Part shown: piece by piece, positions 1 to 6,674 of the stretch
How the letters are laid out: each line of letters begins with the position of its first letter
Position numbering within the stretch: the first letter of the stretch is position 1
Source: JAHEYG01 sp040403535
GTDB lineage: Bacteria; Bacteroidota; Bacteroidia; B-17B0; Aurantibacillaceae
NCBI GenBank assembly: GCA_040403535.1
Contig: JBBAKL010000105.1
Span: forward strand, 1-7,457
Direction: 5' to 3'
DNA length: 7,457 nt
Notes under the pieces: model-generated
Told to the model about the DNA's origin: nothing
The model's input: only the letters and a program-made list of their open reading frames with translations
Databases searched by the model: none
Program-made: the position numbers and the translations under genes

Positions 1-415
1 ATACAGCACCGAAGTAATAGGGAACGTAAAAGTAAGTTATGATAGTAAAAAGAATCAGATTTATATTCGGATTACCCGCGCTATTTTCGAATTATATACT
101 GTTATTTTTGAAAAGAAAGTGCACATAAAGGACATTCACCTGGAAGAACATTTTAAAGAGCCTTTTATTTTCGAAGGACCTAAAACACTTGCTACTGATT
201 TCGAATTTACCATGCCCGACAGCACGAAAAAGAAAATTTACATACAGCCAACCGATTGCCTCATGAAGGTAAAACTGAAGGAAATCTGTACCGAATGCGA
301 AATTGCAGCTGCCGACAAACCGTTTAAGCCCACTATTAAACCTGTAGCGCCTATTCAGTCGGCCGATAAGCCTAAAACGGTAGCCTCTCCCTCTAACACA
401 GCAAAGAAAAAATAG
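1..415 (+). CDS. Hypothetical protein, C-terminal fragment (5' end outside window)
   Basis: An open frame runs from base 2 to the TAG at 413-415, giving 137 visible residues with no stop, so this is the end of a longer gene. A GTG at 119 is in frame but is only an internal valine, because the frame stays open upstream to the window edge. The first ~100 residues alternate hydrophobic and charged positions as in beta-rich domains. They contain three cysteines, two of them in a CxxC (codons at 287-289 and 296-298). The last ~35 residues are a Pro/Lys/Ala-rich low-complexity tail with the tetrapeptide ADKP twice, ending in Lys-Lys-Lys. I do not recognise the family. The next gene starts 13 bp downstream on the same strand, so the two may be cotranscribed. 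That the reading frame is real is fairly certain; the function is unknown. Confidence 0.75.
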   Translation, partial: YSTEVIGNVKVSYDSKKNQIYIRITRAIFELYTVIFEKKVHIKDIHLEEHFKEPFIFEGPKTLATDFEFTMPDSTKKKIYIQPTDCLMKVKLKEICTECEIAAADKPFKPTIKPVAPIQSADKPKTVASPSNTAKKK

Positions 416-428
416 TTAACTTTACCTC

Positions 429-2315
429 ATGTCGAGGATTCTTAATCTCTTCTGGAAATACAACATGCCGCGCTGGTCAATTTTATTTATCGATCTGGCT
501 ATTTGTGCCTTTTCCTTAACCCTCGCTTTTTTTCTCCGTTTCGATTTTGAAAACATTCCGGAAGCGGATTTAAAAAACATGCCTATTGATTACGCGGCCT
601 TGCTTGCTATCCGCGTCATTTCCTTTTTTATTTCAAAAACGTATAAAGGAGTAGTGCGTTACACCAGCACCAGAGATGCCATGCGCATTTTAGCGGTGGT
701 GATCATTGGTAGTATTACATTGTTTGCGGTTAATGCCATCACCTATTTTACCATTGGTTATTTTGTGTTTCCTACAGCGGTGATTATCATCGACGCGCTG
801 GTTACCATGTTCATTATGATTTGTTCCCGCTTAGCGGTGAAAGCCATTTATTTCGAAAGTAAAAATCCGGAACGCGGTAAAATAAATGTGTTGATTTATG
901 GTGCAGGAGAAGGAGGGATCATTACCAAACGTACCCTCGATCGTGATGCCGCTATCAAATACAAAGTGGTTGGTTTTATTGATGATGATGCCAAAAAGAA
1001 AGGGCGCAGCCTGGAAGGAGCTTTTATTTACACCCCGGATAAAATGGCGGATCTGGTAAAGGAAAACGATGTAGAATTAATCATCATCAGTATTCAGAAC
1101 CTATCACCTTCTAAAAAGAATGAAATTACCGACTGGTGCTTAAGTAATAATATAAAGTTATTGAATGTACCGCCTGCAAAAAAATGGATTAACGGCGAAT
1201 TAAGTTTTAATCAGTTACGCAGTATACACATTGAGGATTTATTAGAGCGCGATCCGATTAAACTCGATACGGATTTAATCAGCGATCAGATTAAAGATAA
1301 AGTGGTTTTAATTACAGGTGCCGCAGGTTCTATCGGAAGTGAATTATCGCGACAGTGCATCAAGTTCTCACCTAAAAAAATCATTTTATTGGATCAGGCC
1401 GAAAGTCCATTGCACGATGTAGAGCTTGAGTTCGGTGATAAGTTTACATCTGAAAAATTTGAAACGGTAATAGGCGATATTCGCAATCTCGACCGTATGC
1501 GCAACGTGTTTAACACATTTAAACCTGAAATTGTTTTTCATGCCGCTGCATATAAGCATGTGCCTATGATGGAGAACAATCCATCCGAATCTATTCTCAA
1601 TAATATTTTAGGTACAAAAAATGCAGCTGATTTGAGTGTTGAATACGGTGTAAAGAAATTTGTGTTTGTAAGTACCGATAAAGCCGTGAATCCAACCAAT
1701 GTCATGGGAGCTTCCAAACGAATAGCAGAAATTTACATTCAGAGTTTAGGTAAAAAATCGGCTACTAAATTTATCACTACACGTTTTGGAAATGTATTAG
1801 GTTCTAACGGTTCGGTTATACCTCGTTTCAAAAAACAAATAGAAGCAGGCGGACCGGTTACCATTACGCATCCCGAAATTACGCGTTACTTTATGACAAT
1901 TCCTGAAGCCTGTCAGCTTGTGTTAGAAGCCGGGAGTATGGGTAAAGGTGGTGAGATATTTGTGTTTGATATGGGTAAGTCGGTTAAAATAGTTGATCTG
2001 GCACGAAAAATGATTAAGTTATCCGGATTGGAAGAAGGGCGTGATATAAAAATAGTATACACAGGTTTACGTCCGGGAGAAAAATTATATGAAGAATTGC
2101 TGGCCGACTCAGAAAATACTTTGCCAACGCATCACAGCCAAATTTTAATAGGTAAGGTGCGCGAGTATGAATATGAAGAAGTAGCAAAAGTAATTAATGA
2201 ACTTATTGAGCTATTCGATACACAGGATAATACACGAATTGTGCAATGCATGAAAGTGCTGGTGCCTGAATTTAAAAGTAATAACTCGGTATTCGAGAAA
2301 TTGGACACCAGATAA
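429..2315 (+). CDS. Membrane-anchored UDP-sugar 4,6-dehydratase, CapD/WbpM/PglF family
   Basis: Predicted to remove water from a UDP-N-acetylhexosamine (most likely UDP-GlcNAc) to give a 4-keto-6-deoxy sugar for surface glycans, acting at the cytoplasmic face of the inner membrane. At 628 residues it has the full length of the large WbpM/PglF/CapD class. About four hydrophobic segments lie near residues 15-36, 56-72, 86-108 and 113-133. They are followed by a first Rossmann-like domain with GAGEGG at 158-163, then the catalytic SDR domain with TGAAGSIG at 296-303 for NAD(P) binding. The active site has STDK at 415-418 and M426-x3-K430, so methionine replaces the usual SDR tyrosine (the 'SMK' signature of this class). 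The conserved LRPGEKLYEELL is at 547-558. The ATG at 429 gives the family's usual N-terminus; no Shine-Dalgarno is seen. Exact substrate and sugar product cannot be told from sequence. No glycosyltransferase gene is adjacent. Confidence 0.93.
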   Translation: MSRILNLFWKYNMPRWSILFIDLAICAFSLTLAFFLRFDFENIPEADLKNMPIDYAALLAIRVISFFISKTYKGVVRYTSTRDAMRILAVVIIGSITLFAVNAITYFTIGYFVFPTAVIIIDALVTMFIMICSRLAVKAIYFESKNPERGKINVLIYGAGEGGIITKRTLDRDAAIKYKVVGFIDDDAKKKGRSLEGAFIYTPDKMADLVKENDVELIIISIQNLSPSKKNEITDWCLSNNIKLLNVPPAKKWINGELSFNQLRSIHIEDLLERDPIKLDTDLISDQIKDKVVLITGAAGSIGSELSRQCIKFSPKKIILLDQAESPLHDVELEFGDKFTSEKFETVIGDIRNLDRMRNVFNTFKPEIVFHAAAYKHVPMMENNPSESILNNILGTKNAADLSVEYGVKKFVFVSTDKAVNPTNVMGASKRIAEIYIQSLGKKSATKFITTRFGNVLGSNGSVIPRFKKQIEAGGPVTITHPEITRYFMTIPEACQLVLEAGSMGKGGEIFVFDMGKSVKIVDLARKMIKLSGLEEGRDIKIVYTGLRPGEKLYEELLADSENTLPTHHSQILIGKVREYEYEEVAKVINELIELFDTQDNTRIVQCMKVLVPEFKSNNSVFEKLDTR

Positions 2316-2333
2316 AACTTAGAAAAGCTAATA

Positions 2334-3584
2334 ATGAAATTTTCAGCCTACAATATTTCTCCCAATATCAAACAAAGTTTGGAAGAGTTAGGATTTAACC
2401 GTCCAACCGATATTCAGTATAAAGCCATTCCTTCTATTTTAAAAGGAGAAGATGTGTTAGCGATAGCTCAAACCGGAACGGGAAAAACGGCTGCCTTTGC
2501 TATACCCATCATCGAAATTATTTCAAAGCGTAAACGCTATGAGCCGGAAGGATTGAAATGCATTGTGATGGTGCCTACACACGAGTTGGCCATTCAAATA
2601 GCGGGCGTGTTTGACAGCATTGCCAAACACACCGATATTCGTACTATAGGAATTTTTGGCGGCGTATCGCAAGATCCACAGATTATGGCGCTGAAAGATG
2701 GCGTAGATGTGGTGGTTGCAACTCCCGGTCGTTTATTTGATTTAGCCAGTCAGGGTCATATCAATTTACGTACGGTTGAGATTTTGGTTTTGGATGAAGC
2801 CGATCACATGTTGGATTTAGGATTCTTTAACGACATCCGCGATTTAATTAAACGCTTGCCACGAGACCGTCAAACATTGTTCTTTTCTGCAACCATCAGC
2901 GAAAAAATCAAAGATTTAGCATATAGCATAGTTCGTAATGCTATTCGTATTCAGATTTCACCAAAAGACCCGGTTTCAAAAAACATTGAACATTCGGTGA
3001 TGTTTGTGAGTATGGATGATAAGCGTTTCTTTTTAGAACGTTTGATAAATGAAAATCCCGATTCAAGAATATTAGTATTTGTTCGTACGAAAGTACGTGC
3101 CGAAAGGGTAGCCTCAGCCATGGAACGCGTTGGAATTAAAACCATCACCATGCACGGAGGAAAAGATCAGTCGGACCGATTAAAGGTTATGCAGGCATTT
3201 AAAGACGGTGAAGTGAATGTGTTAATTGCTACAGATGTTTCGGCACGTGGTGTGCACATCGATAATGTGGATTTTGTGGTGAATTACGATTTACCGGAAG
3301 TGGAAGAAAATTATGTGCATAGGGTTGGTCGTACCGGACGTGGTACTAAAAAAGGAAATGCAATTGCTTTTTGCAGTGAAGAAGAGAAACCTGTACTTAA
3401 GCAAATTGAGAAGTATCTTCATAAACCCATAACTGTTTTAGAGGTTGCTAAAGACGATTATAAGGAAACCTTATTGTTTACCGAAGATACCAACGATAAC
3501 TGGAAGCTATTGATGCGGGAAGCGGAGCGTGAGCAGAACAATCCGAAGTTCAAAAAACCGGGAAAGAAACATAAAAAGAAATAA
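2334..3584 (+). CDS. DEAD-box ATP-dependent RNA helicase (RhlE-like)
   Basis: Predicted cytoplasmic RNA helicase that unwinds or remodels short RNA duplexes using ATP, with likely roles in ribosome assembly or mRNA turnover. The 416 residues form two RecA-like domains. Visible motifs are F21 and Q28 of the Q motif, AQTGTGKT (45-52, motif I), PTHELAIQ (81-88, Ia), TPGR (130-133, Ib), DEAD (154-157, II), SAT (185-187, III), ILVFVRTK (246-253, IV), ATDVSARGVHI (299-309, V) and HRVGRTGRG (329-337, VI). A short Lys-rich tail (405-416) probably adds non-specific RNA binding. Two positions are odd. Motif Ia has His where Arg is standard (PTRELA), and motif V has His where Asp is standard (ARG-x-D). 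All other catalytic residues are intact, so activity is expected. It starts 18 bp after the dehydratase stop, consistent with one transcript. RhlE-like is the closest subgroup by overall layout, but the subfamily is not certain. Confidence 0.95.
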   Translation: MKFSAYNISPNIKQSLEELGFNRPTDIQYKAIPSILKGEDVLAIAQTGTGKTAAFAIPIIEIISKRKRYEPEGLKCIVMVPTHELAIQIAGVFDSIAKHTDIRTIGIFGGVSQDPQIMALKDGVDVVVATPGRLFDLASQGHINLRTVEILVLDEADHMLDLGFFNDIRDLIKRLPRDRQTLFFSATISEKIKDLAYSIVRNAIRIQISPKDPVSKNIEHSVMFVSMDDKRFFLERLINENPDSRILVFVRTKVRAERVASAMERVGIKTITMHGGKDQSDRLKVMQAFKDGEVNVLIATDVSARGVHIDNVDFVVNYDLPEVEENYVHRVGRTGRGTKKGNAIAFCSEEEKPVLKQIEKYLHKPITVLEVAKDDYKETLLFTEDTNDNWKLLMREAEREQNNPKFKKPGKKHKKK

Positions 3585-3627
3585 TTTCTTAATAATCTAT
3601 TTATCTTATTCGTTTAAAATTGCACTA

Positions 3628-5253
3628 ATGAAATCAAGAATTACATTACTTTTTCTAGGTCTGTGCCTAATAGGTATTTCTCAAACTGCCAATCAGCCGA
3701 AATTAGTGGTAGGTGTGGTAGTTGATCAGATGCGCAACGATTATATCTACCGTTACTGGAACCGTTATGGCGAAGGAGGATTTAAACGCTTGGTAAAGGA
3801 TGGTTTTTATTGTAAAAACACTCATTATAATTATGTGCCTACATATACCGGACCGGGGCATAGTAGTATCTATACCGGTGCTACTCCACAGGTTCACGGC
3901 ATTATTGCCAACGAGTGGTATATGAAAGACAATAAGAAAGAAACGTATTGTTGTGAAGATGGTAATGTGAAGACCGTTGGAAGTGAAAGTAAAGCCGGTA
4001 AAATGTCGCCGCATTTTCAATTAAGTACAACTCTTGGCGATGAATTGAAATTAAATACAAATGGCAAAGGAAAAGTGATAGGTGTTGCTTTAAAAGACCG
4101 CAGCAGTATTTTACCTGTTGGACATGCCAAAGGCAGTATGGCGTTTTGGTACGATGATGCCACCGGGAATTTTATAAGTTCAACCTGGTACATGAACGAA
4201 TTACCAAAATGGGTGCAACAGTTTAACGATAAGAAATTGCCAAAAACCTATTTACAGAAAGGTTGGAACACACTTTATGCCGTTGATACATATACCAACA
4301 GTTTGAGTGATGATAATCGTTACGAGGCTGTACCAAATAAAAAAGAAAAGCCGGTGTTTCCATACGAATACAGTTCGTTTATTGCTAATAACAGCTGGTT
4401 TATTTTAAAGGCTACACCCTGGGGAAATACCATTACGAAAGATATAGCCATTGAGGCATTAAAAGCAGAATCTTTGGGCAAAGATGAAATAACAGATATG
4501 TTATGTATTAGTTTTTCGAGTCCGGATATTATCGGGCATTCTTACGGCATCCGTTCTGTAGAGGTTGAAGACGTGTATTTGCGTTTAGATAAAGAAATAG
4601 AAGATTTACTTAATTCATTAGACAGCGAAGTAGGGAAGGGTAATTACACACTTTTTTTAACCGCAGATCATGGCGCTGCTGATGTGCCAAATTATTTAAA
4701 AGATATGAATATTCCTGCCGGTTACGCCAGTGATTCAAAAGTAATGCAGGAGCTAAAAAATTTTTGTTATAAGTTGTACAACGATAGTCTTGTTTTAAAT
4801 GTCAGCAACCAGCAGGTGTTTTTGAATGAAGAAAAGTTAGATAAGATGAAATTAAACCGTGAAGAAGTCGAAAAAAATATTGCTAATAAATTGGTACAAA
4901 TGGAAGGTGTTGCTGAAGCTTTTCCTTCATCTGTTTTAAAATATGAGGCATTTAAGGGAGACGGATACCGTTCGTTAATATCAAATGGATTTAATCACAA
5001 ACGTAGCGGAAATGTAGCTTACAGTTTATTACCGGCATGGATGGATCATCCTGAAAAAGGAACCACACATGGCGCAGCATATGGTTATGATACACACGTG
5101 CCATTGTTGTTTTTTGGAGCAGGTATAAAGCAAGGAGAGAGTGCGAAGAATTATTACATAACAGAAATAGCGCCTACAATTAGTATATTAATCAATAATC
5201 CGTTTCCTAATGGATGTACGAGTAAGCCTGTGGAAGAGGTCATAAAAAAATAA
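3628..5253 (+). CDS. pafA: Secreted alkaline phosphatase, PafA type (phosphodiesterase/phosphatase superfamily)
   Basis: Predicted zinc-dependent phosphomonoesterase exported from the cytoplasm, releasing phosphate from organic phosphates. The first ~19 residues are a signal peptide (Lys/Arg start, hydrophobic core 6-17, likely cleavage near GIS|QT). Cys13 follows Leu and does not make a lipobox. Active-site residues fall in the spacing I know for Elizabethkingia PafA. D33 is a metal ligand and T74 the nucleophile, in a PTYTGPGH context. N95 and the pair K156/R158 are the phosphate-binding set of monoesterases. D300 and H304, then D347 and H348 in TADHG, and H481 complete the two zinc sites. 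The length of 541 is close to PafA. The ATG at 3628 was chosen because it begins the signal peptide; an in-frame GTG at 3529 would overlap the helicase and bury the signal. It follows the helicase by 43 bp. No Pho-type operator is recognised upstream. Confidence 0.9.
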   Translation: MKSRITLLFLGLCLIGISQTANQPKLVVGVVVDQMRNDYIYRYWNRYGEGGFKRLVKDGFYCKNTHYNYVPTYTGPGHSSIYTGATPQVHGIIANEWYMKDNKKETYCCEDGNVKTVGSESKAGKMSPHFQLSTTLGDELKLNTNGKGKVIGVALKDRSSILPVGHAKGSMAFWYDDATGNFISSTWYMNELPKWVQQFNDKKLPKTYLQKGWNTLYAVDTYTNSLSDDNRYEAVPNKKEKPVFPYEYSSFIANNSWFILKATPWGNTITKDIAIEALKAESLGKDEITDMLCISFSSPDIIGHSYGIRSVEVEDVYLRLDKEIEDLLNSLDSEVGKGNYTLFLTADHGAADVPNYLKDMNIPAGYASDSKVMQELKNFCYKLYNDSLVLNVSNQQVFLNEEKLDKMKLNREEVEKNIANKLVQMEGVAEAFPSSVLKYEAFKGDGYRSLISNGFNHKRSGNVAYSLLPAWMDHPEKGTTHGAAYGYDTHVPLLFFGAGIKQGESAKNYYITEIAPTISILINNPFPNGCTSKPVEEVIKK

Positions 5254-5310
5254 TTCAGCTTAGTATTATTGTGCTATTATTCCTTTAATTAAATTCTAGC
5301 AAATAAACGC
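5254..5310. other. Convergent intergenic junction, no strong terminator
   Basis: These 57 bp separate the 3' ends of the phosphatase (+) and the outer-membrane protein gene (-). The only inverted repeat seen is an all-A/T pair: AATAAT at 5249-5254, overlapping the stop codon, and ATTATT at 5265-5270. It would be a weak hairpin and has no clear T-run after it. No GC-rich stem followed by a U-tract is visible on either strand. Confidence 0.5.
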
Positions 5311-5850
5311 TTAAAATTTATAACCCAATCCTAATCCGATATTAGGAGCTAAGTATTCTCTTTCAGACATTAGTGGATCTTCCATATGAGCCATGCCAAC
5401 ATAAGCTTGCCATATTAATCCAAAAGAAGCCGTTCCTTTATAGCCTGCAATAAGCGAATAACCTAAAAAAATCCGTTGTTGCGAGCTCTGAGGTAAAATA
5501 TCGGAAGTGTAATAAGCGGTAATTAATTGCGGACCAATTATTACCCTGTGTTTTCTGCCGTATTCTATATTGGCTCCTAGAGCGCTATTTATCCATATTC
5601 CTTCCGAGTGTATTGTGTCTGTTTGATCGGGCGGACCGCCAATTGAAATACCAATTCCCAGCTGTGGTGTGATACGGATTTTTTCTTTGAATTTTAATTG
5701 ATACTCAACTTGTGTGCCTAAGCCTCCGTATAGTAATCCTGTTCCAATCTGGATCGCAAACCCCGGTTTATTGTATTTATAATTAATGTTCTCTTGCGCT
5801 ATACTTTTACTACATGAGAAAATTAAGTAGATAAAAAAAAGACGCTTCAT
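5311..5850 (-). CDS. Putative outer-membrane beta-barrel protein, family not recognised
   Basis: A 179-residue exported protein. The N-terminus has a Lys-Arg start, a hydrophobic core at residues 4-12 and a likely signal peptidase I site after SIA (16-18), leaving Gln19 at the mature end as is common in Bacteroidota. Cys13 preceded by I-F-S is only a poor lipobox. The mature part is rich in Gly, Tyr and alternating hydrophobic residues, for example around 31-50, 58-71, 85-97, 102-114 and 127-153. It ends in Gly-Leu-Gly-Tyr-Lys-Phe; a C-terminal aromatic residue is typical of barrel proteins recognised by BamA. The size would suit an eight-stranded barrel. I cannot name a family or ligand. A -7 promoter element and an upstream dyad suggest that it is transcribed alone and regulated. 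It converges on the phosphatase gene. That it is a real gene is likely; that it is a barrel is inference. Confidence 0.82.
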   Translation of the reverse strand: MKRLFFIYLIFSCSKSIAQENINYKYNKPGFAIQIGTGLLYGGLGTQVEYQLKFKEKIRITPQLGIGISIGGPPDQTDTIHSEGIWINSALGANIEYGRKHRVIIGPQLITAYYTSDILPQSSQQRIFLGYSLIAGYKGTASFGLIWQAYVGMAHMEDPLMSEREYLAPNIGLGLGYKF

Positions 5851-5873
5851 GACAAAGTCTGATTTGTTTTGTC
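5851..5873 (-). repeat. Short inverted repeat in the leader next to the start codon
   Basis: GACAAA (5851-5856) and TTTGTC (5868-5873) form a perfect 6-bp inverted repeat with an 11-nt loop, immediately before the ATG of the outer-membrane protein gene. The distal arm touches the last base of the -7 element, so the full stem may not be in the transcript. It could be an operator, a weak leader hairpin or chance in A/T-rich DNA. Confidence 0.3.
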
Positions 5874-5880
5874 AAAGTTA
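5873..5880 (-). promoter_or_regulatory. Bacteroidota-type -7 promoter element for the outer-membrane protein gene
   Basis: The minus strand reads TAACTTTG, an exact match to the Bacteroidota -7 consensus TAnnTTTG. It lies 22 bp before the ATG at 5850, which places the transcription start near 5870 and a leader of about 20 nt. No TTG is seen at the expected -33 position; that space is occupied by a dyad (5902-5917), suggesting that activator help may be needed. The consensus match is seen; promoter function is inferred. Confidence 0.5.
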
Positions 5881-5901
5881 ATTTAACAATAGCTAAAAGA
5901 A

Positions 5902-5917
5902 AATGACGCATGTCATT
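5902..5917. promoter_or_regulatory. Perfect 16-bp dyad, candidate transcription factor operator
   Basis: AATGAC-GCAT-GTCATT has perfect 6-bp arms around a 4-bp spacer. This half-site/spacer layout is the one used by CRP/FNR-family and other dimeric helix-turn-helix regulators, although the half-site is not one I can assign to a named regulator. Its centre is about 40 bp upstream of the inferred start (~5870) of the outer-membrane protein gene, close to the -41.5 position of class II activators. The only gene it faces is that one, because the gene on the other side ends toward it. Confidence 0.4.
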
Positions 5918-5942
5918 AGTTCCGTATTATCAATTTAAATAT

Positions 5943-5967
5943 GTAATAGTGATGCTATATGTATTAC
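5943..5967. repeat. A/T-rich inverted repeat downstream of the lipoprotein gene
   Basis: GTAATA (5943-5948) and TATTAC (5962-5967) are inverted with a 13-nt spacer, and ATAG/CTAT form an alternative overlapping pair inside it (5946-5949 and 5955-5958). It sits about 60 bp past the stop of the lipoprotein gene on the minus strand, so it could help stop or stabilise that transcript. The stem is short and nearly all A/T, so chance is a fair alternative. Confidence 0.2.
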
Positions 5968-6026
5968 TATGTGTATTCAAAAAGATTTTAATTTGTGATT
6001 TTAAAAGTATCATTTCGGTTGACGAA

Positions 6027-6521
6027 TTATTGGGCATTCACTCCAAAAATCATTAACTCTATTTTCCAATCCTTGGGTTGTTGTTGTTTCCAGATAATAG
6101 TAAAGCAACCTGCGTCGTTTCCAACAACAGAGTCGTTTCTTGTAATATCAAGGGTATAAGTTCCGTTAAAGAAAGCCATATCACTGGAGGCTGAAGCGGA
6201 AATCTTTTCGGTTTTCAGATTTTTGACTGACGGTAAGTTTTTATTAATCCAATTATTCATGATGTCATTCGCTCCTGTAAATCTTTTTTTAGATGAAAAA
6301 ACAACCACCGAGTTATCCGTGAATAAATTGCCGATGGCGGTTGAATCATGCGTGTTCCATCCCTGATTCCAGTTATTAATTAAAGAATCGGTTGAGATGG
6401 TTGTTGCGGATGCATGCGCTTCATTCGTGTTAGATTCAGACGCAGGTGTATGGCCACAACCGGATATTAAAAAAGTTACTAAGGCTAAAATGCTTAAAGC
6501 GGTGATTGATTGTTTTTTCAT
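6027..6521 (-). CDS. NTF2-like (DUF4440/SnoaL-type) lipoprotein
   Basis: A 164-residue lipoprotein. The N-terminus MKKQ is followed by a hydrophobic stretch and a clear lipobox L-I-S-G-C with the lipidated Cys at 22. The residues after Cys (G-H-T-P-A) lack the acidic cluster that directs Bacteroidota lipoproteins to the cell surface, so a periplasm-facing location is inferred. After a Ser/Thr/Ala linker (to ~43) the rest fits one NTF2-like cone fold. There is a first helix with W51 and W55 (NNWNQGWNTHD), the segment LFTDNSVVVF at 66-75, FTGANDI at 81-87, and strands through 113-126 and 138-158 with W144 and W152. This superfamily includes SnoaL, ketosteroid isomerase and DUF4440 proteins. Enzyme activity cannot be claimed, and a small-ligand binding role is equally possible. 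The gene lies 153 bp downstream of the M61 peptidase gene on the same strand. No TAnnTTTG element was found in that gap. Confidence 0.85.
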   Translation of the reverse strand: MKKQSITALSILALVTFLISGCGHTPASESNTNEAHASATTISTDSLINNWNQGWNTHDSTAIGNLFTDNSVVVFSSKKRFTGANDIMNNWINKNLPSVKNLKTEKISASASSDMAFFNGTYTLDITRNDSVVGNDAGCFTIIWKQQQPKDWKIELMIFGVNAQ

Positions 6522-6674
6522 AGTTTGATTAAATTTATTTTCCTACTCATTTGGCTTTTCGGATACGCCCTTGTTTTTTTGAATGGTTTTCGGTTACCGG
6601 TTTATGTGTTTATTTTAAATAAGAAATTGTTGATGTGTGAATTTACGATTGCACTTTGTTTTAAAATACAACCG
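6522..6674. other. Intergenic spacer between peptidase and lipoprotein genes
   Basis: The 153 bp between two minus-strand genes hold no gene I can support and no exact TAnnTTTG promoter on the minus strand. Two short palindromic stretches are visible: CGGTTACCG at 6591-6599 and the A/T-only TTATTTTAAATAA at 6610-6622. Either could be incidental. The lipoprotein transcript may come from readthrough or from a non-consensus promoter. Confidence 0.4.

Noticed and set aside
2951..3151. 66-codon open frame on the minus strand
   Set aside because: It lies wholly inside the well-supported helicase gene and shows no recognisable domain.
3615..3622. TAAAATTG as a promoter for the phosphatase
   Set aside because: It mismatches the -7 consensus in the TTTG core and ends 5 bp from the ATG with no -33 element; too weak to report as a feature.
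3529..3627. In-frame GTG at 3529 as an earlier start for the phosphatase
   Set aside because: It would overlap the helicase end by 56 bp and place 33 extra, mostly charged residues before a good signal peptide; the ATG at 3628 fits export.
3703..4020. 105-codon open frame on the minus strand
   Set aside because: It lies opposite the phosphatase region that carries the nucleophile and metal-binding motifs; it is a shadow frame.
6591..6622. CGGTTACCG and an A/T-only 13-bp palindrome as operators
   Set aside because: They are short, are not placed next to a recognisable promoter, and the second is expected by chance in A/T-rich DNA.
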